Below, in pieces: positions 11,101-23,700 of a DNA stretch of 64,000 nt (the stretch's first letter is position 1; every line of letters starts with the position of its first letter). This DNA comes from Minicystis rosea. GTDB taxonomy: Bacteria; Myxococcota_A; Polyangia; Polyangiales; Polyangiaceae. A program made the translations under genes and the position numbers. The stretch is from contig CP016211.1 in the NCBI GenBank assembly GCA_001931535.1, positions 3,314,501-3,378,500 of the forward strand, read 5' to 3'. The notes beneath the pieces are model-generated. The model searched no databases. It worked only from the letters and a program-made list of their open reading frames with translations, and was not told the origin of the DNA.

Positions 11101-14100
11101 CGATTGGTTGTGATGATTCGGCTCCGGCTGTTCCTGCTCCAGCCACCAACGCTGGATGGGCGTGAGCGGCGCCGGGCCGACGATCGATCCCTGCTCGGCA
11201 AAGGCGGTCTGCTCTCTGCCAGCGACCGCGGCGAGCTCCGCGATGGTCTGGTGTTGGAACATCTGCCGCGGCGTGAGATGGAGGCCCGCGGCCTGCGCGC
11301 GCGACACGATTTGAATCGACAGGATCGAATCGCCGCCGGACGCGAAGAAGTTGTCCTCGATGCCGACCCGATCGACGCGCAGCACCTCTGCCCAGATGCG
11401 CGCCAACGTCTCTTCGGCCGCCGATCGCGGCGCCACGAACGCCTCTCCCGCATCGAGCCGCGCGCCGGCCTCGGGCGCCGGCAGCGCCCGCCGATCGATC
11501 TTGCCGTTCTCCGTCAGCGGCAGCGACTCGACGAGCACGAAGGCCGCCGGCACCATCACCTCGGGGAGCTTCTGCTTCACATGCGCGCGCAGCGCGAGCG
11601 CCGTTGGCACCGGCGCGCCCGCGGCCGGGACGATGTACGCGACCAAGCGCTTGTCGCCCGGCACATCCTCGCGCGCCACCACCACCGCGGTGCGCACCGA
11701 AGCATGTTGATCCAGCACGGCCTCGATCTCGCCGAGCTCGATCCGGAACCCGCGAATCTTCACCTGCTGATCGATCCGGCCGAGATACTCGAGCTCTCCG
11801 CTCGGCAGCCTGCGTGCCCGATCTCCCGTCTTGTAGAGCCGGCCCCCCGGCTGAAACGGATCGTCGATGAAGCGCGCGGCCGTGAGCTCCGGCCGATCGA
11901 GATAGCCACGCGCCACCCCCGCGCCGCCCACGTACATCTCCCCTGCCACACCGATGGGCACGAGCTGCCGGTGCTCGTCGAGCACATGTATGGCGAGATC
12001 GGGAATCGCTCGACCGATGACGCTGGACCACGGTCGCTCCAGATCCGCACGACTCACCGGGCGATACGTCACGTGCACCGTCGTCTCCGTGATCCCGTAC
12101 ATGTTCACGAGCTGGGGAGACGTGTCCCCATGACGGTCCCACCACGGCCGTAGATCACCGATGTCCAGCGCCTCCCCGCCGAAAATCACGTATCGCAGCG
12201 ACAGCCGCATACGCGTCGCCTCATCGATGCGCTCCTCCGCGTGCACGAGCTGCCGAAACGCCGACGGCGTCTGGTTCAGCACCGTCACGCCCTCCTCCAC
12301 CAGCAAGCGATGGAACGCGTCCGGTGCCCGGCTCACCCAATACGGCACCACCACCACCCGACCGCCGTAAAGCAGCGCGCCCCAAAGCTCCCACACAGAG
12401 AAGTCGAACGCATACGAGTGAAACAGCGTCCACACGTCCGATGGGCCGAATCGATACCAAGCCTCCGTGGCGTCGAAGAGACGAACCACGTTGTGGTGCG
12501 TCACCATCGCTCCCTTCGGCTTCCCCGTCGATCCGGACGTGTAGATCACATAAGCCAGATCCTCGGGCTTGCTCGCGCTCGCCGGCCGATGCGTGCTTTC
12601 GGTCGCAAGCGTGTCCTCGTCGATCAAAATCGAGGTCACCTCCGGCATCACGGGCAGCTTCTCGGCCGCAGCAGCCTGCGTGACGATCACGGGCACCTTC
12701 GCGTCGAGGGCCATGAAAGCCAAGCGTTCCTGCGGATAGTCCGGGTCGAGCGGCACGTACGCGCCGCCGGCCTTCATGATGCCGAGCAGCGCCACCACGA
12801 GATCGATGGACCGCTCCACACAGAGCCCCACGAGCACGTTCGGCCCGACACCGGCGCGCCGCAGCACATGCGCGAGCTGATTTCCGCGTGCATCCAATTC
12901 TCGATACGAAAGACACCTTCCCTCGAAGCGCACCGCCGGCGCATCGGGTGTGCGATCGACCTGAGCTTCGAAGCGCTGATGAAGCGTGAGCCCCGGCGCA
13001 TGAGTCACCTCTGCGCGTCCGGCCCCGAGGATCGCGGTCTTCTCCGCCTCCGGAAGGATCGGCAGGAGGCCAATCGGCTGATCGGGTGCGGCCACGATGC
13101 TTTCGAGGACCACCGTGAAATGCGCGACCATCCGATCGATCGTGGTCGCGTCGTAAAGGTCGCTGTTGTGCTCGATCGATCCCACGAGCCCGTGCGGGCC
13201 TCTCCCCATGCCCAACGTGAGATCGAACTTCGCCGTGGTGGTCTCGGCGGCGACGCCGGACAGCGAGAGGCCGGGCAAATCCAACACCGAAGGCGGCGCG
13301 TCCTGGAACGTGAAGAGCACCTGAAACAGCGGCAAACGGCCGAGATCACGGTCGGGCGCGACGTCGGTGACGAGGCGCTCGAAGGGGATGTCTTGATGCG
13401 CATAGGCACCGAGACATGCTTCTCGCACGCGGGACAGGAGCTCGACGAACGGCGTCTCTCCGCTCATCTTCGCGCGGATCACCAGCGTGTTGACGAAGAA
13501 GCCGAGGAGCAGCTCGATCTCCGGGCGCGTGCGACCCGCGATGGGCGTCCCCACCGAGATGTCCTTGTGCCCCGACCATCGATGCAACAGGACATCGAAC
13601 GCGGCGAGCAAGGTCATGAAGAGCGTGGCGCCCTCACGGCGTGCCAGCGCCTCGAGGGCGCGGCTGAGGGCCGCGGAGATGACAAATCGCCGCCGCCCAC
13701 CGCGCGTGCCGAGCACCGCCGGGCGCGGCCGATCCGTGGGTAGATCGAGCGTCGCGGGCGCGCCCGAGAGCGTGCTCTTCCAATAGGCAAGCTGACGTTC
13801 GAGGACCTCGCCCGACAGCCACGCACGTTGCCAAGCCGCATAGTCGACATATTGAATCGAGAGCGGCAACAACGGTGACAGGCGGCCGGCGTGAAAGGCT
13901 TCGTACGATGCCGCCATCTCGCGGAACAAGACTCCCTTGGTCCACGCGTCGGAGACGATGTGATGCATCGTCAAGAGCAGCACGTGATCCTCGGGCGCGA
14001 CGCGGAGCAACCGCGCGCGCCACAGCGGGCCGCGCGCGAGATCGAAGGGAACGGAGAGCTCGTGTGCGGCCGCCGCGGACACGGCCTCTTCGTCGCCGGC

Positions 14101-17100
14101 GACATCCTCGGCTTCGAGGTCGAAGGGCACCTCGTCGTGGATCACCTGCGCAGGCTTGCCGCCCACGGTGGCGAAGGTGGTGCGTAGCACCTCGTGGCGA
14201 TCGACGACGGCGCCGAGCGCACGCGCGAGCGCCGCCACGTCGAGCGCGCCGGTGAGGCGGAGGCGCGCCGGCAGGTTGTACGCCGTGCTGCCCGGATCGA
14301 GCTGATCGAGGAACCAGAGCCGCTCCTGCGCGAACGAGAGCGGCAGCGTCCCCTCGCGTGACACGCGCACCAGCGGCGGCGGCGGCGCCGCACCCGCATC
14401 CTCGCGGACGATGGCGGCGACGCGCTCGGCGAGGCCGGCGATCGTGGGCGCCTCGAAGAGGGCGCGCAAAGGCACCTCCCCGCCCACGGCCTGCCTCACG
14501 CGGGCCACGATCTGAATGGCGAGCAGCGAGTGTCCGCCGAGTTCGCCGAAACGATCGTGAATGCCAATCCGCTCGCGCCCGAAGACGTCGCAGAAGATGC
14601 CTTGAATCACCTCCTCGATCGGCGTCCGCGGGGCCGTGTAGACGTCGCCCTGCGCGGCGGCGCGTCCCAGCGCGGCGAGCGCGCGCCGATCGATCTTGCC
14701 ATTCGGCGTGAGCGGCAACGCGCCGAGGACGAAGATGCCCGTCGGAATCATGTGCTCGGGCAGACGCGCGCTCAACCACGCTTGGAGCGCCGCTGAATCC
14801 ACGTGCTGTACGCCGCGCGGGACCACGTAAGCCTTCAGCGCGGGACCGTTCCCGTCGTCGTCGGCGAGCGCCACCGCATCCTTGATGGCGACGTGCGCGC
14901 CGAGCACGCTCTCGACTTCGCCGAGCTCGATGCGATGTCCGCGAATCTTCACCTGCGCATCGAGCCGGCCGAGGAACACCAAGGTTCCATCGGGCAGATA
15001 GCGCGCGCGATCACCCGTTCGGTACAGGCGCGCTCCCGGCCGGCCGGAGAAGGGATCCGGCACGAAACGCTCCTTGGTCCGCTCCGGTTGCCCGAGATAT
15101 CCGCGCGCCACGCCGGCGCCGCCGATGTAGAGCTCACCAGGCACGCCGAGCGGCACGGGCGCCATGCGGGCATCGAGCAGGTACACCTGTGTGCCGGGCA
15201 GTGGACGCCCGAGCGGCACCATGGGTGTCGCCGGCTTTCGGCCCCGTTCCACCGCATGCGTGATGACACCCACCGTGGTCTCGGTCGGACCATAGTGATT
15301 CAGAATCCGCATCTCGGGGGCGAGCCGCTCGATCCGATCGATGAGCTCGAAGCTCGAAGCCTCGCCGCCGAGGACCAGCAAAGCGCGCGGCAAAACCCGC
15401 TCCGGATGCGAGCCGGCGAGCAACGCCGAGAGGTGCGACGGAACGATCTTGAGGCAGTCGATCCGGTGCTCCGCGAAATAGGCCCCGAGCCCCTCCGGAT
15501 CCGTGGTGAGCGGCTCGGGGATCACATGCAACGTCCCGCCCAGGCAGAGCGGCGGGAAGAGCACCGTATTGCCGAGATCTGCCGCGAACGTGGAGACGTG
15601 CGCGTAGCGCGCGTCCGCCGGGAGCGCGAGGCGCTCAGCCACGCCGCGAACGTAGCTCACGAGATTCCGATGCTCGATGGCCACGCCTTTGGGCGTGCCC
15701 GTCGATCCTGACGTGAAGATCACATAAGCCAGGTTGCCGGCGCTGATCTCGCTCTCGATCCGCGCCTCGCTCTCCGCGGCGATCGCGGCCGCGTCGCGGT
15801 CGAGGCAAACCACCGTCACGCCGGCGAGCGCCTCGGAATGGCGCGCCTCCGTGACGGCCACGCGCGCGCCGGCCTCGGCGAGAATCTGCGCGAGGCGCGC
15901 GGGTGGATGGCTCGGATCGAGCGGCACGTAGGCCGCGCCGGCCTTCAGGATGCCGAGGATGCCGACGACGATGTCGACCGATCGACCATGGCAGAGGCCG
16001 ACCACCGACTCGGCCCCGACACCGTGACGGCGGAGGTGGCGCGCCAGCCGATTGGCCCTCTCCTCCAGCGCCCGAAACGTGAGCCGAGTCGATCCCGACA
16101 CCACCGCGATGGCCTCCGGCGTCGCATCGGCGACCGCTTCGAAGAGCTCGTGCACGCACTCGTCGGCCGAGTACGAAGGCGTCGTCTCGTTCCACGCCAT
16201 GAGCAGCGTTTGCCGCTCGGCGTCGGGGAGCATGGGAATGTCTTGCACCTCGCGGGAAGCATCGCGAGCCACGGCCTCGAGGAGATTGCCGAGGTGGCCC
16301 AACATGCGATCGATGGTGGCGCCGTCGAAGAGATCGACGTTGTAGTCGATGGAGATCCCGAGCGCCCCGTCGCGCCCCTCGCCCATGAGGAAGGTGAGAT
16401 CGTATTTGACGGTGGACACGTCGCGGGGCGCGCCGCGCAGCGTGAGCCCGGGCAGGCTCAGCGCTTCGGCGGGCGCGTTCTGCATGGTGAAGATCACCTG
16501 GAAGAGCGGCGCCCGGCTGGGGTCGGGATCGGGCTTGAGCTCCTGCACCAAACGCTCGAACGGCATGTCTTGGTGCGCGTAGGCGCCGAGGCAGACATCG
16601 CGCACGCGCGCGATCAGCGCCGTGAAGGGCAGCTCGTCGTCGACCTCCGTGCGCAGCACCAACGCATTGACGAAGAAGCCCACGAGCCGCTCGGCGTCGG
16701 CGCGGTTGCGGCTCGTGACGCTGGTCCCGATGACGATGTCGCGCTGCCCCGTCCACCGATGGAGCAAGAGATCGAGGCCCGCGAGGAGGACCATGAACAG
16801 CGTCACGCCTTCGGCGCGCGCGAGCTCCTTCAGCGCCTTTCCGATCGCGGGAGAAAGCGTCGTGAAGCGGTTCGCGCCGCGATACGTCTGCACCGGCGGA
16901 CGCGGGCGATCGGTGGGCAGATCGAGGGCGGGCGGCGCGCCGTCGAGCTGCTTCTTCCAATAGGCCACCTGCCGTTCGAGCACCTCGCCGGAGAGCCGGC
17001 GCCGCTGCCAAGCGGCATAGTCGGCATATTGAATCGGCAGCTCGGGGAGGCTCGGCTCCTTGCCCGCAACGAAGGCACGATAGAGCGTGGCGAGCTCGCG

Positions 17101-20100
17101 ATGGAGGATGCCGCGCGTCCAGCCGTCGGAGACGATGTGATGCATCGTGAGGAGCAGGACGTGCTCCTCCGCGTCGATCTCGAGGAGACGCGCGCGAAGC
17201 AGCGGACCTCGTTCCAAATCGAACGGTCGCCTCGCCTCTTCAGCGGCCTCCCTGCGAGCATTCTCCTCGCGCGCGGCGATCGTGAGATCGGGCCAGCGCG
17301 TGACGGGCACCTGCACGTCGAGCGCCTCGTGAAGCACGGCCACCGGCTTGCCATCGACGGCGGTGAACGTGGTGCGCAGCACCTCGTGACGATGGACGAT
17401 GGCGTGGATCGATCGCGTGAGCGCCTCGATATGGATCCGCCCCGTGAGCCGCAGCGCGCTGGCCACGTTGTAAAAGGGACTGCTTGGCTCGAGCTGGTGG
17501 AGGAACCAGAGGCGCTCCTGCGCGAACGACAGCACCATCGCTGCATCACGCGGCACCCGCTCGATCGGCGGCGCAGGCGTGCCCTCCGCATCGTTCATCG
17601 CCGCGGCCACCCGCTCGGCGAGGCTCCCGATCGTCGGCGCTTCGAACACCGCGCGGATCGGGAGCTCGATCCGAAACGTGTCGCGGGTCCGAGCGACGAT
17701 CTGGATGGCGATCAGCGAGTGTCCGCCGAGATCCGCGAACCGCTCGTGGACCCCAATCCGATCCTTGCCAAACACATCTCCCCAGATGCCGGAGAGCACC
17801 TCCTCGATGGGGTTGCGCGGGGCAACGAACGACTCCTCCTCTTCCTCCACCCGCTCTGGTACGACGGCCGCGAGCGCCCGGCGATCGACCTTGCCATTGT
17901 TCGTGAGCGGCAATGCCGGGAGGATGCTCCACGACGAAGGAATCATGTGCTCGGGCAAACGCTGCTCGAGAAAGGCGCGAACCTCACCGGTGGTGACGCT
18001 CTCGGGCTCGTGTAAAACGACATAGGCCCCTAGGTGCTTGTCGCTCGAGGCATCGTCGTGGAACAGCACCACCGCCTCGCGGACGGCGGGATGGGCCGCG
18101 ATGGCCGACTCGATCTCGCCGAGCTCCACGCGAAAACCACGGATTTTGACCTGATGATCGGCTCGCCCCAGAAAGACGATGGTCCCATCGGCGAGGAGGC
18201 GGCCGCGATCGCCGGTGCGATAGATGCGCTCTCCGGGCCGGAAAGGATCGGGAAGAAAACGCTCCTCCGTGAGATCGGGCCGGCCCCAATAGCCACGCGC
18301 CACGCCGGCGCCGCCGATCCAAATCTCGCCGGGCACGCCGGTGGGCGTGGGCCATCGATGCTCGTCGAGGAGGTAGATCCGCGCGTGCGGAAGCGGCCGG
18401 CCGAGAGGCAGCCCCGCGAGGCCAGGGATGCGCCGCCCCCGCTCGACGGGATGGGTGATCACGCCGACCGTGGTCTCGGTCGGTCCATAGTGATTGAGGA
18501 CTCGCAGATCGGGAGAGAGCGACTCGATACGATCGACGAGATCCCATGAGGTCCCTTCGCCGCCGAGGACGAGCAGCTTCCGCGGCAAAACGCGCTCGGG
18601 ATGCGCGCCCGCGAGCAGCGCGGACAAGTGCGAGGGAACGATCTTGAGACAGTCGATGCCCTCACGCGCGAAGTAGGCGCCGAACGCATCGGGATCGGTG
18701 GTCAGCGCCTCGGGGATGACATGGAGGGTCCCGCCGAGGCAGAGCGGTGGGAACAATACCGTGTGACCGAGATCGGCCGAGAAGGTGGAGACATGCGCGT
18801 AGCGTGCGTCCTCGGGCAGCGCGAGGCGCTCGGCCACGCCGCGAACGTAGCTCACGAGATTCCGGTGCTCGATGGCCACGCCCTTGGGCGTCCCCGTCGA
18901 CCCCGACGTGAAGAGCACGTAGACCAGGCTCGCCGGTGCGGCGCCCCCCACGGGACGAGCGTCGGGCTCGGCCGCAATCACCGCGGCATCGTCGTCGACC
19001 CGCACGAGCGCGATCCCCTCTCGCTCAACGGCGCTCGCGAAGGCCCCGCGCGTCACCACGATCCGGGCGCCGGCCTCGTCGCGGATCTGCGCGATGCGCT
19101 GCGGTGGATACGCTGGTTCGATGGGCACGTAGGCGCCGCCCGCCTTGAGGATGGCGAGCATGCCAATGACGAAGTCGGCCGATCGATCCAGGCAGAGCGC
19201 CACCGGGACGTCGCGATCGACACCGAGCTTGCGCAGCAGGTTGGCGAGGCGATTGGCGCGCGACTCCAGCGCTCGATAAGTCAAACGTGCTTCGCCCGCG
19301 ACCAAGGCCAGTGACTCCGGCGTCGCATCGACCCGCTGCTCGAAGAGGTGATGAACGCACGCCTCGACCGAGAACGTCGCGCGGGTGTCGTTGAGGCCGT
19401 GCACGAGGCGCGCTTTCTCGTCCTCGGGAGGATGGGCAGCTCCCACACGTGGCAGTGCGGCATGCGCGCCATCGAGGCGAGCAGCGTGGCGAGGTGCGCG
19501 AGCATGCGATCGATGGTGGATCGATCGAAGCGGCGTTTGTCGTACGCGATGCGCAGGCCGAGCGCCCGGCGCGAGGCCGCATTGAACGTGATCGGATAGT
19601 GGCTCTGAGACGCCATCCGCGTCTCCGTCACCTGGAGCCCGCCGCCGGCCTCGCGCAGCGTCTCCGCGGAGGGGTAGTTCTCGAAAGCCGCTTGGCTCTC
19701 GAAGAGCGGCACGCCGCGCGGCACGTCGCTGTAGCCCAAGAGCTCCACGAGCGGGCTGTGCTCGTGCTCGCCGATCTCGGCCTGCTGCGCTTGGAGCCCC
19801 TTGAGCCACTCGAGCACGCCGATCCCGCGCGGGACCTTCACGCGCACGGGAAGCGTGTTGATGAAGAGCCCCACCATGCGATCGATCCCAGGCACGGGCG
19901 CGGAGCGGCCCGAAACGGTGGCGCCGTAAAGGACCTCGTCCTCCCCGCTGTAACGCGCGAGCAGCAGCGCCCACGCGCCCAACACCACCGTGCTGATCGT
20001 GAGGCGGTGCCATCGGGCGAATGATTGGAGCTCCAACGATTCGGCCTCGGGGACAAAGGCCACACACTCCTCGAAGCCCTGCTCGGCCCCGACGTCGAGG

Positions 20101-20747
20101 CGCTCGACACGAAAGGGCGTGGGCGCGCCGAAGCCCGCGAGCTGCCGCCGCCAAAAGGCCTCCGATCGACTCGGATCCTGCTGCGAGAGCCAAGCGAGAT
20201 AGTCGCCGTAGGGGCGCGGCGGATCGAGCCGAATGACACGACCGTTCGCGTGCGCCTCGTAGAGCGTGAAAGCCTCGCGCACCACGATGGGCAGCGACCA
20301 CCCATCGAGCAGGAGATGATGCGAGATCCAGACGAGGCGATGCACACCATCCGCGAGGCGCAGGAGCGCGAGCCGCATCAAGGGCGCGCGGGTGAGGTCG
20401 AAGCCGCGGCAGCGCAGCTCTTCTTGAAGACGGGCCGCGTGCTCGGCCCGCTCGCCTTCCGGCACGGCGCGGAGATCGACCTCCTCGATCGCCATGGAAA
20501 CGCGCTTCCGCACGACCTGGAGCGGCTTTTCGAGGCGCTCCCAGGCGAACGCCGTGCGCAGGACGGTGTGCCGATCGACGATGTCCTGAAAGGCACGCTT
20601 CAAAGCCGCGACGTCGAGAGAGCCGCGCAGCGTCCAGGCGAGGGCCACGAGGTACGCGCCCGGCGCGTCGTCGTGGAGCGCATGAAACAGGATGCCCTGC
20701 TGCATCGGCGAGAGGGCATGAATGTTCTCGATGTTCTTGCGGCTCAT
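5194..20747 (-). CDS. Non-ribosomal peptide synthetase B, four modules, interrupted by a one-base deletion
   Basis: The start is ATG at 20,747 (MSRKNIENIHALSPMQQG) behind TAGGAG, 10 bp after the stop of synthetase A, so the two are probably translationally coupled. The span is 15,554 bp, one short of a multiple of three. The first C domain (residues 1-440) is in one frame and everything after it in another; adding one C at 19,426-19,428 restores a continuous protein of 5,184 residues. Restored order: C(DCL)-A(Asp)-T, C-A(Asp)-T, C-A(Thr)-T-E, C(DCL)-A(Ser)-T-E. Carrier serines lie near residues 1,007, 2,071, 3,140 and 4,661; the last two are in GGDSI, the form usual before an E domain. The tail TPSDFAHANLSQDAVDMLVG resembles the tail of synthetase A and looks like a COM-type donor. 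No thioesterase is present. As written the gene would give only a free C domain; either it is a pseudogene or one base is missing from the sequence. Confidence 0.93.
6405..6425. repeat. GAGCTC-centred palindrome, copy 1
   Basis: Reads AATCGTTTGAGCTCCAACGT: arms CGTT and AACG around the GAGCTC core. It lies in the E domain of NRPS B module 4, read as GTT GGA GCT CAA on the coding strand. Confidence 0.6.
7825..7844. repeat. GAGCTC-centred palindrome, copy 2 (perfect over 20 bp)
   Basis: Reads ATCGTTTGAGCTCAAACGAT, a perfect 20-bp palindrome. It lies in the A domain of NRPS B module 4, read CGT TTG AGC TCA AAC GAT on the coding strand. Confidence 0.75.
10267..10288. repeat. GAGCTC-centred palindrome, copy 3
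   Basis: Reads ATTGGTTTGAGCTCCAACGA. It lies in the E domain of NRPS B module 3, read TCG TTG GAG CTC AAA CCA, a third reading phase relative to copies 1 and 2. Confidence 0.55.
11995..12555 (-). repeat. Third copy of the Thr A domain repeat (NRPS B module 3)
   Basis: About 0.56 kb closely matching 22,979-23,539 and 26,255-26,815, between A-domain cores A3 and A7. The match fades on both sides, as expected after gene conversion between Thr modules. Confidence 0.75.
14400..17582 (-). other. NRPS B module 2: C-A(Asp)-T
   Basis: LCL-type C domain (LSFAQERLWFLHQL, HHIVSDG). The A domain reads STFAADLGNTVLF, DCLKIVPSH, LLVLGGEA and LNHYGPTETTVG, again DLTKVGHVGK, so Asp. His at position 322 favours Asp over Asn, whose code has Glu there. 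The carrier reads LGGHSLLA near 14,535. Confidence 0.85.
19426..19428 (-). other. Frameshift site in NRPS B (one C missing on the coding strand)
   Basis: The coding strand reads CATCCTCCCGAGGACGAGAA. Upstream the frame gives WELPILP, the usual end of a C domain linker; downstream the other frame gives EDEKARLVHGLNDTRATFS, the usual entry to an A domain. One extra C in the CCC run joins them perfectly. Total gene length also shows exactly one missing base. Confidence 0.9.
20021..20042. repeat. GAGCTC-centred palindrome, copy 4
   Basis: Contains the perfect 12-bp palindrome TTGGAGCTCCAA, followed by CGATT. It lies in the first C domain of NRPS B. Confidence 0.55.
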
Positions 20748-20757
20748 CGCGGCGCTC

Positions 20758-23700
20758 CTACGCGTCCTCGTCGGCCACGCCCGAGAGCATGTCGATGACG
20801 TTTTGGGAGAGGCCCTGCGCCTGGAAATCCGACGGCGTGTAGCCGCCGGCCTCGGGCGAGAGGCAATGATCGACGAGGGCGCGCAGCGCCGTCAGATAGC
20901 CCTCGGCGAGCGCCTCGATGGTCGCGCGTGCGTGGCGCGCTTCGCTGTACGTGAAGCGAACCGAGAGCTTGCCCGCGGTCACGCTCGCCACCACGTCGAC
21001 GAGATGACGCCGCCGCGCACGCGGACTGTGCACGGACCCCGAAGGCTCCCGCGCAAAGCGGAACGGCGCCTCCAAAGGCCAAGCCTGATCGAGCTGCCCC
21101 AGATAATTGAAGCTCGCTTCGGCCTCGGGAAGGGCCGCAAGATCTACTCCCGCGGCCCCGAGATAGCGAAGCACGCCGTAGCCGACACCATGCCGCGGAA
21201 CCGCGCGAATCTGCTCCTTCACCGATTTGATGACGCGGTCCGGACCGCCGTCGGGCAGCTCGATCACGAGCGGATGAATCGCCGTGAACCACCCCACCGT
21301 GCGCGTCAGATCGACGTCGTCGAACAGCTCCTCGCGACCATGCCCTTCACGATCGACCACCGTGACCGGAGATCCGGTGAAGCCTCCCCACGCCTGCGCG
21401 AACGCGGCGAGGAGGATGTCGTCGATCTGCGTGCGATACGCTTCCGGCACGGCGCGGAGCAGCGCTTCCGTCTCCATCGGGGTGAGCGCCGCCACGATGA
21501 ACCGCGCGGTTTGCTCGGTGTTCTCACCGCTCGTGGCATCGACGGGCGCAGGCCGTGCGCGCCGGCGTGAAGCGCCGTGCCAATGTGATCGCTCACGTTC
21601 GATGGCTTCGCTGCGCGCGTGCTCGACGAGGCGCTCGCTCCACCTTTGGAACGAGGTCGTCTTCCGTGGAAGCGTGATGCGCTCGCCGCGCCGATGCTGC
21701 TCGTAGGCGGACCAGAGATCGTCGAGCAGGATGCGCCACGAGACGCCGTCGACGGCCAGGTGATGCACGATCCAAAGGAGCCGGCTCGCGCGGCCCGGTC
21801 CGAGATCGAAGAGCACGACCCGCACGATTGGGCCGGCCTCGAGGTCGAGGCTGCCCTGCGCCTCCGCCGCGATCGGCTCGATGGCCGATGCGAGATCCGC
21901 ATCACTGACGTGCGCGAGATCGACCACGCGGACGGGCACGGGCCCACCGGGACGCGCGATGGTCTGATGCGGCTCACCGTCCACGCGGGCGAGCCGCAGG
22001 CGGAGCGCATCGTGATGATCGAGGATGGCTTCGAGCGCCGCTTCGAGCGCCCCTGCATCCATGCGCTCACGAACCTCGAGGAAGAAGGCTTGATTCCAAT
22101 GGTGCGGATCGATCGGATCCTGCTCCAGCCACCACCGTTGAATCGGCGTGAGCGGCAGCGCGCCGACCACGGCGCCTTGATCGGCGACCACGCGCTTCCC
22201 CGTCCCGACGACGCTCGCCTGCTCGGCGATCGTCGGGTGCTGAAAGATCTGGCGCGGCGTCAAACGGAGGCCCGCCTGCTCGGCGCGGGCCACGATTTGG
22301 ATCGAGAGGATCGAGTCTCCGCCGGCCGCGAAGAAATTGTCGTGAATGCCAATCTGCTCGACGCGAAGCACGCTGGCCCAGATGCGCGCGAGCTGCTCCT
22401 CGATGGCGTTTGCCGGCGCGACGAAGGCCTCGCCGAGCGCCGCGCGGTCGCCCTCCTCGGGCGCGGGGAGCGCGCGCCGATCGACCTTGCCATGATCGGT
22501 GAGCGGCAGCGCCGCGAGGAAGACGAAGGCCGCCGGCACCATCACCTCGGGGAGCTTCTGCTTCACGTGCGCGCGCAGCTCCGCGACGGTGGGTCTCGGC
22601 ACGTCGTGCGCCACGAGATAGCCGACGAGCCTCTTGTCTCCCGGCCCATCCTGCCGGGCGATCACCACCGCTTCGCGCACCGCCGCGTGCTGCTCCAGCA
22701 CCGCCTCGATCTCTCCGAGCTCGATCCGGAAGCCCCGAATCTTCACTTGATGATCGATGCGCCCGAGGTACTCGATGTCACCGTTCGGAAGGCGGCGCGC
22801 CAGGTCCCCCGTCCGATAGAGCTTGTTTCCAGGCCGATATGGATCGTCGGCGAAGCGCTCGGCCGTGAGCTCCGGCCGCGCCAGATACCCGCGCGACACC
22901 CCCGCGCCCCCCACGTACATCTCACCCGCCACACCGATGGGCACGAGCTGGCGATGACCATCGAGGATGTAAATCCAGAGATCGGGAATCGCTCGGCCGA
23001 TGACGCTGGACCACGGTCGCTCCAGATCCGCACGACTCACCGGCCGATACGTCACGTGCACCGTCGTCTCCGTGATCCCGTACATGTTCACGAGCTGGGG
23101 AGACGTGTCCCCATGACGGTCCCACCATGGCCGTAGATCACCGATGTCGAGCGCCTCACCGCCGAAAATCACGTATCGCAGCGACAGCCGTGCGCGCGTC
23201 GCCTCATCGATGCTCTCCTCCGCATGCACGAGCTGCCGGAACGCCGACGGTGTCTGGTTCAGCACCGTAACGCCTTCCTCCACCAGCAAGCGATGGAACG
23301 CGTCCGGTGAGCGGCTCACCCAATACGGCACCACCACCACTCGACCGCCGTAGAGCAGCGCGCCCCAAAGCTCCCACACAGAGAAGTCGAACGCATACGA
23401 GTGGAACAACGTCCACACGTCCGATGAACCGAATCGATACCAAGCCTCCGTGGCGTCGAAGAGACGAACCACGTTGTGGTGCGTCACCATCGCTCCCTTC
23501 GGCTTCCCCGTCGATCCAGACGTGTAGATCACATACGCGAGGTTCTCGGGCCCTGCCGTCGGCTCCGGTCGCGAGGCCGGCTCGGCGGCGATGGTCTCAG
23601 CGTCGGCGTCCATCCGAATCAGCTCGGCGCGCCCTTCGGGGAGCGCGGCGGCAGCGCTTCCCGTCGTGACGATGACAGGGACCTTCGAGTCCTCCACCAT

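Larger units (their letters stand above)
9770..14399 (-). other. NRPS B module 3: C-A(Thr)-T-E
   Basis: The C domain has HHIVSDA (Ala for Gly). The A domain code is DFWNIGMVHK, Thr. The carrier is GGDSILS near 11,329. The E domain starts at LTPIQRWWLEQ near 11,150, with HHLAVDAVSW near 10,775 and EGHGRE and FNYLG motifs. D-Thr or D-allo-Thr is expected. The next C domain is correctly of DCL type. Confidence 0.88.
17583..20747 (-). other. NRPS B module 1: C(DCL)-A(Asp)-T
   Basis: The C domain starts IENIHALSPMQQGILFHAL with HHLLLDGWS, the type that accepts a D-configured donor, consistent with synthetase A ending in E. The A domain has STFSADLGHTVLF, DCLKIVPSH, LLVLGGEG and LNHYGPTETTVG. Aligning ADLGHT to the 235-239 stretch gives DLTKVGHVGK, one conservative change from the Asp code DLTKVGHIGK. 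The frameshift lies between C and A. Confidence 0.83.

Noticed and set aside
19281..20747. A stand-alone condensation protein of 488 residues
   Set aside because: Its last 45 residues are out-of-frame sequence; adding one base joins it to the A domain of NRPS B, so it is the N-terminus of that gene.
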